39,565 nucleotides of DNA from positions 1-39,565 of the forward strand of contig CANRFN010000044.1 in NCBI GenBank assembly GCA_947629915.1, given 5' to 3'. This stretch comes from an uncultured Oscillospiraceae bacterium. GTDB taxonomy: Bacteria; Bacillota; Clostridia; Oscillospirales; Oscillospiraceae. Each line of letters opens with the position of its first letter. Positions within the stretch are counted from its first letter, which is position 1. The notes beneath the pieces were generated by a model, which was not told the DNA's origin, did not search any database, and was given only the letters and a program-made list of their open reading frames with translations. The translations under genes and the position numbers were made by a program. Shown here in pieces: positions 7,257-13,873 of this stretch.

Positions 7257-8060
7257 TTAAGCCTTTGCCGGTCTCTTTCGGATGAGCCAGTTCTCCACGA
7301 AGCTGCTGCCCTTTCGCGAGGTGTAAAAGTAGCCGAAGATGGAGAACACCGCGGCGCCGATGAAGTTTACCAGGAGATCGTGCATGGTGTCTATGAGGCC
7401 AATGTCCAGATAACCTGGCACGCCTAGGGACTCTCCGTTCACCAGGGTGTCTTCAATCCCCCGGATCACCACAATCCCGCCGTCCTGCTCCGGCCGGAGA
7501 AAGGAGGAGGCGATGGTCCCGATCACCGTGTCCTTCTGCATGTCCAGCAGGAAAACCTGGTCCATGCCGAACTCAAAGAACTCCCATAGCACGCCGATGG
7601 TCATGGAAAAGCAGAAGGCCACGAGGGACATGAACACGGGAGACAGCTCGAACTTCAGGCTGGGCTTGTTGTTCAAAATCTCCACAAGAGAGAAACCGCA
7701 CACGGCGCAGAGAAAGCCGTTCACCGTGTGCAGGATGGAGTCCCAGAAGGGGATGTGCAGGTAGAAGTGCTGCACCTCGCCCATGATCTCGGCTGCAAAG
7801 GCAAAGCAGAACAGGATGATCTCCAGCCGGGAGGGCAGGTCGATGCGAAAGGCGGTCTGCACAATCTGGGGCAGGATCAGCAGAAACAGAGTGAGCAGAC
7901 AGAGCAGTACGTCCTCATACTGATGGTACAGCAGCCGGCGGATCAGAATCACGATCACAAAGGCGCGGAGCACGAGATAGACCGTGAAGGTGCCCTTCTT
8001 AGCCATGATCTCCTCCTGGACCGTACGCAGAAAGGTGCGGCGCTGTTTCCGCTTTTTCAT
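7257..8060 (-). CDS. Polytopic membrane protein (DUF2238/YjdF-like)
   Basis: A 267-residue membrane protein with about six to seven hydrophobic segments. After a basic cytoplasmic start (MKKRKQRRT) come a segment at roughly residues 25-45, two around 50-90, and later ones around 110-130, 140-165 and 235-250. The conserved-looking core IPFWDSILHTVNGFL and GVLWEFFEFGMDQVF, with H, E and D residues near membrane faces, resembles the DUF2238/YjdF family, whose function is unknown. The ribosome site GGGAGGGAG precedes ATG 8060. It stands alone between two terminators. Confidence 0.68.
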   Translation of the reverse strand: MKKRKQRRTFLRTVQEEIMAKKGTFTVYLVLRAFVIVILIRRLLYHQYEDVLLCLLTLFLLILPQIVQTAFRIDLPSRLEIILFCFAFAAEIMGEVQHFYLHIPFWDSILHTVNGFLCAVCGFSLVEILNNKPSLKFELSPVFMSLVAFCFSMTIGVLWEFFEFGMDQVFLLDMQKDTVIGTIASSFLRPEQDGGIVVIRGIEDTLVNGESLGVPGYLDIGLIDTMHDLLVNFIGAAVFSIFGYFYTSRKGSSFVENWLIRKRPAKA

Positions 8061-8088
8061 GAGAATCTCCCTCCCGTTTCAAAAGCCC

Positions 8089-8116
8089 AAGGGGCCGGCG
8101 CAGTGCGCCGGCCCTT
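8089..8116 (-). terminator. Terminator after the DegV gene
   Basis: A GC-rich stem (core GCCGGCGCA with its complement, plus outer A/G and C/T pairs and one bulge) lies just past the DegV stop at 8130. On the minus strand it is followed by TTGGGCTTTTG. Confidence 0.7.
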
Positions 8117-8129
8117 GTCCGTCTGTTTG

Positions 8130-9002
8130 CTAGCGGTTGTCTCCCCAGTAGATCAGGGCCAGCATGCCCGGCCCGGTGTGGGCCCCGATGATGGGACCAA
8201 TGGGGGCGATGATGACCTCGGCGTCCGGGTGGGCGGCCAGCACCGCCTCCTGCAATGCGGCTGCGGCCTCCGGGTCATCGCCGTGGCCGATGGCCACCAG
8301 TTTGCCCAGATCCGGCCGCCACCCGGCGTCCATCTTGGCCAACTGTGCGGCGATGGCCCGCTTTCGGCCCCGGGGCTTCCCCGCCACCTCCAGCCGCCCG
8401 GCCTCATTCACATGGAGCATGGGCTTGATCTGCAGGGCGGTGCCCAGTGCCGCGATGGCGCCTGAGACCCGGCCGCCGTGCCTCAGGTGATCGAAGACGT
8501 CCACGGTGAACCAGTGGCAGACCTTCAGACTGTTCTCCTGCACCCAGACGGCCAGTTCTTGAATCGAATACCCCTCCGCCTTTTTGCGGGCGGCCTCCCG
8601 GAGGAGAAATCCCTGCCCCACCGAGGCGCAGTATGTGTCCACGCAGAGAATCGTCCGCTCCGGATACTGCTCCCGCAGGTCCTCGATGCACATCTGAGCG
8701 GATTGAAACGTGCCGGAGAGACCTGTGGTGAGGGGAAAATAGATCAGATCCTGTCCGGCCTGCAGCACCGGTTCAAACCAGGGAAAGAACGCGCCCGGCG
8801 GGATCTGAGAGGTGTTGGCGAAGTTCCCGGCCCGCTGGAGGCCGTAGAAGGTGCGGATGTTCAGGTTCCCGCCAGGCCCATAGAGATACCACTGTCCGCC
8901 GATCTCAATGTCCATGGGGATGACCTGAATCTGCGGCAGCCCCTCCAACAGTGCGGGACAGAGGTCTGCTGTGGCGTCTGCGAAAATCTGATAGTCTGCC
9001 AT
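8130..9002 (-). CDS. DegV family fatty-acid-binding protein
   Basis: A 290-residue DegV-fold protein. Members bind a fatty acid in a buried pocket, and several (FakB) present it to the kinase FakA. Family marks are the start YQIFADATADLCP, the TSQIPPGAF loop, the LTTGLSGTFQSA lipid-headgroup site, RHGGRVSG and the C-terminal GPIIGAHTGPGMLAL. No FakA-like kinase is visible nearby. It is the last gene of a minus operon, 15 bp after the radical SAM gene and with GAGAGGA as ribosome site. Its place beside a radical SAM enzyme suggests that a bound lipid or acyl group could be the substrate or product; that is inference. Confidence 0.9.
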   Translation of the reverse strand: MADYQIFADATADLCPALLEGLPQIQVIPMDIEIGGQWYLYGPGGNLNIRTFYGLQRAGNFANTSQIPPGAFFPWFEPVLQAGQDLIYFPLTTGLSGTFQSAQMCIEDLREQYPERTILCVDTYCASVGQGFLLREAARKKAEGYSIQELAVWVQENSLKVCHWFTVDVFDHLRHGGRVSGAIAALGTALQIKPMLHVNEAGRLEVAGKPRGRKRAIAAQLAKMDAGWRPDLGKLVAIGHGDDPEAAAALQEAVLAAHPDAEVIIAPIGPIIGAHTGPGMLALIYWGDNR

Positions 9003-9017
9003 CGATCTGTCCTCTCG

Positions 9018-10361
9018 TTATCTGGCCTGGGACTGGGCCCACACCTCCTCTGCGGTGGGGGTCCAGTGCTCCGCGTACACCGATGTCTTGGCGCAGAGGT
9101 GCTCCGGTGTCTCCGGGCTCTGGTAGTCTGTGTTCACGGCGCCGGTCTCCGCCACCATCTTGGGCAGGATCTCCGGGTTCTCCAGCATGGGGCACGGGCG
9201 CAGCATGTTGTCGTTAAAGGGCTGGCCGTTGTGGTATGCCATGAAGATGGGGCTCTTCAGGGCGTCCAGCAGGCTCACGTTGTGGATGTTCACGTTGGAG
9301 TAGTGGATGAAGACGCAGGGCTCCACGTCTCCCTTGGCATTGATGTGCAGGTAGCGCCGTCCGCCGGCGATGCAGCCGCCCACGTACTCGGCATCGTTCT
9401 GGAAGTCCATGGAGAAGATGGGCTTGCTGCTGCGGAAGGTGCGGATGGCGTTATACATCTTCACCCGCTGTTCAGGGGTGGGCAGCAGCTCGGTGGCGGC
9501 ATCGTTGCCCACCGGCATGTAGTGGAAGAACCAGACGAAGAGGGCGCCGGCGGCGATGATCTCGTCGAAGAAGGCCTCGCTGCTCACATCGTCCACGTTC
9601 TTGCTGGTGTAGCAGGTAGAGATGCCGAAGGGCAGCCCGTGGGCCTTCATCATGGCCATGGCCTCGTGGACCTTTTTGTACACGCCCTGGCCCCGGCGAG
9701 AGTCGTTGGCGGCCTCAAAGCCCTCCAGGGAGAAGGCAGGGATGAAGTTGCCCACCCGCAGCATCTCCTGGCAGAAGTCCTCGTCGATGAGGGTGCCGTT
9801 GGTGAAGGCCAAGAACTCGCAGTCCGGGTGCATCTCGCAGATCCGGATGAGATCCTTCTTCCGGACCAGCGGCTCCCCGCCGGTGTAGATGTACATGTAG
9901 GTGCCCAGCTCCGTGCCCTGGGTGATGATGGAGTCTATGTCCTCCAGGGTGAGGTTGAGCTGGTGGCCGTATTCCGCCGCCCAGCAGCCGGTGCAGTGCA
10001 TGTTGCAGGCGGAGGTGGGGTCCAGCAGCACCGCCCAGGGGATGTTGCAGCCCTCCCGTTCGCTGGTCTCGTTCTGGATGGCGCTGCCCTTCAGACTGGC
10101 GTTGAAGAGGAAGTTTTGGAAGAAGGCCCTGCGCACCCGGGGGGCCATCTCATACATCCGGAGGACCAACTGATACCAGTTGTTCTTCTCCTCGATGGCG
10201 GTGCGCACGGCGTTTCTCTGGCTGACGTACCAGTCTTTCGGGGTGAACCGGTCTACCAGGGCCATGAGCTTGGGCAGGTTCTCCTCGGGATTCCCCTCCA
10301 CATAGTTCAGGGCCTGATTCACGGCAAAGTTCTGCATAGCGGTCTTGATGGAATTGCTCAT
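9018..10361 (-). CDS. Radical SAM/SPASM-like enzyme
   Basis: A 447-residue radical SAM protein. The 4Fe-4S motif is C119-x3-C123-x2-C126 in SACNMHCTGCW, followed by YTGGEPL for SAM binding. A C-terminal cysteine region (VGGCIAGGRR, GDVEPCVF, LRPCPMLE) indicates SPASM-type auxiliary clusters. Before the core lies a helical N-terminal domain of about 105 residues that is shared with the divergent paralogue at 11439. The start ATG 10361 is preferred to an in-frame ATG 45 bases upstream because AAAGGAAAG lies before it. It is the middle gene of the MetK-like/radical SAM/DegV operon. No precursor peptide gene is apparent nearby. The substrate is unknown. Confidence 0.9.
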   Translation of the reverse strand: MSNSIKTAMQNFAVNQALNYVEGNPEENLPKLMALVDRFTPKDWYVSQRNAVRTAIEEKNNWYQLVLRMYEMAPRVRRAFFQNFLFNASLKGSAIQNETSEREGCNIPWAVLLDPTSACNMHCTGCWAAEYGHQLNLTLEDIDSIITQGTELGTYMYIYTGGEPLVRKKDLIRICEMHPDCEFLAFTNGTLIDEDFCQEMLRVGNFIPAFSLEGFEAANDSRRGQGVYKKVHEAMAMMKAHGLPFGISTCYTSKNVDDVSSEAFFDEIIAAGALFVWFFHYMPVGNDAATELLPTPEQRVKMYNAIRTFRSSKPIFSMDFQNDAEYVGGCIAGGRRYLHINAKGDVEPCVFIHYSNVNIHNVSLLDALKSPIFMAYHNGQPFNDNMLRPCPMLENPEILPKMVAETGAVNTDYQSPETPEHLCAKTSVYAEHWTPTAEEVWAQSQAR

Positions 10362-10433
10362 ACTGTCTGTCTTTCCTTTCCCTTCTGTTTTGTACTGGAA
10401 GCCCATGCGATTTGGCAGGGGCCATATTTCTGA

Positions 10434-11219
10434 TCAATAGAGACCCCACTCCGCCAGTTTTTCAAAGCCGCCCAGGAAACGGATGTACTCCCCGGCCTCC
10501 TGGAGAATGGATGCATAAGGGGTGCCGCAGACGGTGCTGTCTCCCGCGGCGCAAATCAGCTGGACGGGACGCCCGGTTTGCTGTGCCAATAAAAAGGCAT
10601 AGATGCTGAGGGACACATCCGGGTTGGAGAGGTCCCTGCCGTGGAGACCGCCGCTGCCCACAGAGTCTGCCAGATCAGACTGCAGTCTCCGGTTGGTGGC
10701 TCCGGCGGCGGAAGATGTGCTGCCGTTCCAGTTCTCCAAAGGCCAGACCTCCGCGTGGGGATACTCCATCCGGAGCGCCTCCAGCTCGCCGCCGTGGCAA
10801 ATGGTGAGCCGCTCTCCCTGCAGCAGGTATGCGCCGGCGTCCGGGTGGTCTGCATAGAACTTGCGGGCGGTGCGGGAGAGCCGCTTCTGCTCCGCCGTGA
10901 GGGGTGCGCTGGTGTAGATGCCGCTGCCCGGGCAGAGAGGAGCTGTCTCAGAGGACGCATCCAGGCTTAGACGGCGATTCCAGCGGGCAAAGTGCACATC
11001 CGGCACCACATCCCCGGCGATGCGGCGGATGACAGCGGAGATTTGCGCTGTCTTGAACCGGACGGTGGCGTCTATCATCACACGGCACTGGCCGCGGTCC
11101 AGTACCACATCTGCCGTGATCCGGGGGTTGGGAGCATCGCTGTATGCCAGGTCTACGATGGCGCCGGCGATCCGGTCTGCCAGCTTGTCCGGGTGGCTGG
11201 GATTCACTTTCTCGATCAC
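10434..11219 (-). CDS. Short divergent S-adenosylmethionine synthetase (MetK)-like protein
   Basis: The 261-residue protein resembles MetK in two places. The N-terminal VNPSHPDKLADRIAGAIVD matches the ATP/methionine-binding EGHPDK region, and SGGLHGRDLSNPDVSLSIY matches the GGGAFSGKDPTKVDRSA region. The usual length is about 380-400, so one or more internal segments are missing or replaced. The start GTG 11219 is chosen because GAGAGGAGG stands 7 bases before it. It is the first gene of the operon with the radical SAM enzyme, 72 bp upstream of it. It might make SAM or a SAM analogue for that enzyme, or only bind SAM. Enzyme activity cannot be assumed. Confidence 0.68.
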   Translation of the reverse strand: MIEKVNPSHPDKLADRIAGAIVDLAYSDAPNPRITADVVLDRGQCRVMIDATVRFKTAQISAVIRRIAGDVVPDVHFARWNRRLSLDASSETAPLCPGSGIYTSAPLTAEQKRLSRTARKFYADHPDAGAYLLQGERLTICHGGELEALRMEYPHAEVWPLENWNGSTSSAAGATNRRLQSDLADSVGSGGLHGRDLSNPDVSLSIYAFLLAQQTGRPVQLICAAGDSTVCGTPYASILQEAGEYIRFLGGFEKLAEWGLY

Positions 11220-11247
11220 GGCGGCGCCTCCTCTCAAGGTTGGGCAG

Positions 11248-11276
11248 ATCATATAAGGAGAGGGGGAGATTGTCAC
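11248..11276 (-). promoter_or_regulatory. Promoter of the MetK-like/radical SAM/DegV operon
   Basis: On the minus strand GTGACA (11271-11276) is 17 bp from TATGAT (11248-11253). The -35 box is part of the palindrome TGTCACGGGACA, so a protein bound there would block this promoter. Confidence 0.6.
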
Positions 11277-11358
11277 GGGACAGGAATGGGGGATTGTCTG
11301 AAAAAGGGACAGACGGGAGAAACTGTCTCATTTTGGGACAGATTGGGGACTCTGTCCC
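11271..11358. promoter_or_regulatory. Array of TGTC/GACA palindromes between divergent promoters
   Basis: Four inverted pairs are visible: TGTCAC-GGGACA at 11271-11282 (no spacer), TGTCTG-N5-GGGACA at 11295-11311, TGTCTC-N5-GGGACA at 11324-11340, and GGGACA(11335-11340)-N12-TGTCCC(11353-11358). The two spaced copies start 29 bp apart. One end covers the -35 box of the minus promoter and the other abuts the -35 box of the plus promoter. It looks like a multi-site operator controlling both directions. Confidence 0.6.
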
Positions 11359-11387
11359 TTGCGGGGGCGGGCCTGCCCGCCTATGAT
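11359..11387 (+). promoter_or_regulatory. Promoter of the radical-SAM-like paralogue
   Basis: TTGCGG (11359-11364) and TATGAT (11382-11387) are 17 bp apart. The -35 box directly follows the last TGTCCC half-site of the operator array. Confidence 0.55.
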
Positions 11388-11438
11388 CCCTGTATTAGAC
11401 TGTATGGTGTGTCCTGTACCAGGGGAGGAGCGAGCGGA

Positions 11439-12467
11439 ATGGAAAAGACGATGTCCGGTATCTTGATCGAGGCCGCGCTGAAGACCACGCTGCACCGGCT
11501 GAAGGACGACCCGGAGCGGGGAATCCGCAGCCTGGTGGACATGGGCCTGCGTTTTTCCCGCACCCCGTTCCAGCAGCAGTTTTTCAAGCTCTCCCAGACC
11601 GTGCTGGAGGACGAGAAGTGCCCCTACTACGACCTGGTGCAGGACATCTTCTCCTATGCGGACACAGACCGGCTGCAGCGCTTTGGGATGAACCTGGGGT
11701 ACCACAGCTGCATCTGCGGCTCCAAGCAGATCCGGGACAAGGAACGGCACCTGGGGTGCGGTATCCCCTGGGCGGTGCTGCTTCAGATCGACCCGGAGAA
11801 GGGAGAGCAGCTCACCCAACTGGACGATGCGGTGTCTGAAGGGGAGAAGCTTGGCATCTACACCTGGCTGCTGTTCCCCTCCGCAGACCCGGAGAGGGCG
11901 CTGGATCTCCTCCGCGCCCATCCGGGGAGCGCATTCTTCCTGTGCTGTGCCCCCGAACAGATTCAGCCCGCCCTGATCGACTCCCTGGCAGACCTGCCCA
12001 ACGGCATGCCCGCCCTGCGGATTCAGGAGGATCCGGGAGAGACATATGCCAGGCTTCGGGAGGCGGGAATCCCCTATAGTGTCTGGCATGTGTACGGGGA
12101 GGAGGACCTGCCTGCCATCCGCAGCGGGGACCTGTTCACCTGCGCGGAACAGGAGAAGCCCGTATTTACCATTCTCATCCCCAGAGCGGACAGCCGGGAT
12201 GTTACCCGGCTTCAGACCCGACAGACGGTGGACCGGGCCCGGCGGGAGGCGTTGTACCGGACGATCCCGATGGAACTGGAGTGGGACGGCACCAGCATCC
12301 AGCAGGTCATCGCAGGGGGCACCTTCCTCACCTGTTTCGACCCCGCAGGCCATCTCCTGGACCGGGACGGCGGCGTCCTCTACCCCGGGGCCTCCCTCTT
12401 CACGGTGGGCCTCACCGGGATGCTGCGCCTGGCCAGCTCCGGGAAGGTATCAGAAGAGAGCGCATAA
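11439..12467 (+). CDS. Radical-SAM-derived protein lacking Fe-S and SAM motifs
   Basis: The 342-residue protein is related to the divergently encoded radical SAM enzyme. Both share a helical N-terminal domain and the block GCGIPWAVLLQIDP (enzyme: GCNIPWAVLLDPTS), followed by aligned stretches around EGEKLGIYTWLLF and RAHPGSAFFL. In this copy the segment holding CxxxCxxC is deleted and the GGEP motif reads PSADP, so it cannot bind the catalytic cluster in the usual way. The end (from about residue 270) differs from SPASM. The frame is intact. ATG 11439 follows GGGGAGGAG. A scaffold, substrate carrier or regulator for its partner is plausible; nothing proves it. A strong hairpin ends the transcript at 12488. 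Confidence 0.7.
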   Translation: MEKTMSGILIEAALKTTLHRLKDDPERGIRSLVDMGLRFSRTPFQQQFFKLSQTVLEDEKCPYYDLVQDIFSYADTDRLQRFGMNLGYHSCICGSKQIRDKERHLGCGIPWAVLLQIDPEKGEQLTQLDDAVSEGEKLGIYTWLLFPSADPERALDLLRAHPGSAFFLCCAPEQIQPALIDSLADLPNGMPALRIQEDPGETYARLREAGIPYSVWHVYGEEDLPAIRSGDLFTCAEQEKPVFTILIPRADSRDVTRLQTRQTVDRARREALYRTIPMELEWDGTSIQQVIAGGTFLTCFDPAGHLLDRDGGVLYPGASLFTVGLTGMLRLASSGKVSEESA

Positions 12468-12487
12468 CAGTCCAGAGACGAGAAAAT

Positions 12488-12519
12488 GCCCTCCGGCAGC
12501 GGTTCCGCTGCCGGAGGGC
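12488..12519. terminator. Bidirectional terminator between convergent genes
   Basis: A perfect 15-bp stem with a 2-base centre lies 20 bp past the stop at 12467 and 8 bp past the TetR stop at 12528. On the minus strand ATTTTCTCG follows the stem. Confidence 0.8.
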
Positions 12520-12527
12520 AAAGTGGT

Positions 12528-13139
12528 TTATGGGGTTTGTTGGGCTTGCGGGGAGGACTGGGGACTGTCTCGGCTCTCTTTTTCGGACTCCAGGCCTTCG
12601 TAGATGATCCTGGCGCCGTTCTCCACCAGCCGCCGTACCCGGGAGACGAAATCCGCCGGCGGCATGCAGTGCTTGTCCATCAGCCAGCGCTTGATGGCGC
12701 AGAGAATGGCATCCGCGTAGAAGTCTATGGAGAAGGCATCCGTCTCCTTGTCCCCGAAGACATATGTGAGGCGAGAGCGCAGCGCCATCCCGATGTACTC
12801 GGTGAAGTGCTCCGTGAAGGAGTTCTGGCCGGTGATCTGAAAGGCCTTGCGGTAGAAGTCGCGGTTCTCGTAGAAGTAGTTGCAGATCTCCTCCACGAAG
12901 TACCAGCGCACCACAGCGGACTCCGAGGACGGCTCCGCCGTGACTAGCGCGATGAACTCGGTGTCGAAGATCCAGTTCACCAGGTCGAACTTGTCCCGAA
13001 AATGGTAGTAGAAGCTCTTGCGGTTCATGCCACACCGCTCGCAGATCTGGGCCACATTGATCTTCTCGAAGGGGACCTCCCGCATCAGGTCCTTCAGCGA
13101 TGCCGCCAGCGCCTGTTTGGTGATGATGCTGTCTGCCAT
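12528..13139 (-). CDS. TetR-family regulator (DhaS-like)
   Basis: A 203-residue repressor-type protein. The N-terminal helix-turn-helix is clear (INVAQICERCGMNRKSFYYHF), and the C-terminal part with WIFDTEF and RDFYRKAFQ-x2-GQNSF resembles the TetR_C_8 group named after DhaS. The last 20 residues are Ser/Gln/Pro-rich and probably disordered. ATG 13139 follows GGAGGGGAG. Its target is not evident: it lies convergent to the radical-SAM-like gene and divergent from the decayed DUF3791 genes and the GH2 gene, and a candidate operator lies in its own upstream region. Confidence 0.85.
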   Translation of the reverse strand: MADSIITKQALAASLKDLMREVPFEKINVAQICERCGMNRKSFYYHFRDKFDLVNWIFDTEFIALVTAEPSSESAVVRWYFVEEICNYFYENRDFYRKAFQITGQNSFTEHFTEYIGMALRSRLTYVFGDKETDAFSIDFYADAILCAIKRWLMDKHCMPPADFVSRVRRLVENGARIIYEGLESEKESRDSPQSSPQAQQTP

Positions 13140-13167
13140 AGACGTCTCCCCTCCGTTCTCGGACAAG

Positions 13168-13196
13168 ATTCTAACAAAGGAAACGACGGTTTTCAA
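13168..13196 (-). promoter_or_regulatory. Promoter of the DhaS-like regulator
   Basis: On the minus strand TTGAAA (13191-13196) is 17 bp from TAGAAT (13168-13173). Confidence 0.6.
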
Positions 13197-13217
13197 TGCC
13201 AGAACCTGGAAATCCAT

Positions 13218-13241
13218 TGGACAAAATCGGTCAAGTGTCCG
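13218..13241. promoter_or_regulatory. Candidate operator upstream of the DhaS-like gene
   Basis: TGGACA (13218-13223) and TGTCCG (13236-13241) form an inverted pair with a 12-base spacer, about 20 bp upstream of the -35 box. It is a possible TetR site but the arms are short. Confidence 0.35.
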
Positions 13242-13362
13242 AAATCCCGACAGAATTCTCCCTCTGACTGGACCTCCGAGCAGGACCAGACAGGCACGCA
13301 GCAACGTCCTTCCTGATATCCGGCAGCCTGTATTGGTGCCGCACCGGCTTTCCAACTGGGGC

Positions 13363-13392
13363 TTGCAGTGGCAAAGAAGAATGTGGTATAAT
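13363..13392 (+). promoter_or_regulatory. Promoter before the DUF3791 remnant and GH2 gene
   Basis: TTGCAG (13363-13368) is 18 bp from a perfect TATAAT (13387-13392). With the downstream toxin-like genes broken, its main product may now be the GH2 mRNA with a long leader. Confidence 0.6.
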
Positions 13393-13447
13393 GGTGGAGA
13401 CGTAAAATAAAAATGTTAATTCTGTGAAAGACGGAGGAGAAGATCGA

Positions 13448-13674
13448 ATGGATGCGGAAATCACCATCGTAGACCGGGAGATGCTTGAGTTTGTGATCTT
13501 CTGCGTGGAGAGCGTGGCAGAGCGGCTGGGCAAAGAACCGGAGAACGTCTATAGCAGAGCGACATCCTGTCTCACTACATCGTGGCGGAGTACGAGACTC
13601 TGCACACTCAGGGCAAGGAATCCATTGTGGAGGATATCCTGGACGTGATGCGGGAGAGAGGCGTACAGGTGTGA
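13448..13674 (+). pseudogene. Broken DUF3791-like gene
   Basis: The start (MDAEITIVDREMLEFVIFCV, then ERLGKEPENVY) is in one frame. The rest (DILSHYIVAEYETLH, then EDILDVMRERGVQV) is in another, with the break near 13560, where a short deletion seems to have removed several codons. The two halves together look like a DUF3791 protein, a small family that often sits with DUF3990 and HipA-like genes in Firmicutes. A GGAGGAG ribosome site and a good promoter remain. Confidence 0.65.
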
Positions 13675-13842
13675 TCCTCGAAGACGCGGCGCAGGAAAAT
13701 GAGGGTACCATTGAAGCCCTGTTTCGTGTATGCTGCTCCTGGATGGACGAGCTGCTCTCGGGACGACAACACCGATCTCTTCTACCAGCCCAGGGAGTAC
13801 CTGGCGGAGTGCTTCCGGCAGGGGATGGTCCTGGACCATTGA
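13671..13842 (+). pseudogene. Remnant of the gene following DUF3791 (DUF3990-like position)
   Basis: A GTG start overlaps the stop of the previous remnant (GTGA) as in an intact operon. Reading VILEDAAQENEGTIEALF and, after a frameshift near 13760, NTDLFYQPREYLAECFRQGM before a stop at 13842, the product would be far shorter than a DUF3990 protein and lacks the expected start. The assignment rests mainly on position and is tentative. Confidence 0.4.
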
Positions 13843-13873
13843 GCGGCAGACAGACCCTGTGGGAAAGGGGAAA

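Noticed and set aside
11271..11387. Sigma-54 promoter with enhancer sites
   Set aside because: TGTC-N9-GACA sites resemble enhancer sites of sigma-54 activators, but no GG-N10-GC promoter element fits and ordinary -35/-10 boxes are present.
9018..12467. RiPP biosynthesis cluster
   Set aside because: A radical SAM/SPASM enzyme suggested it, but I find no plausible precursor peptide gene, peptidase or exporter in the adjoining gaps.
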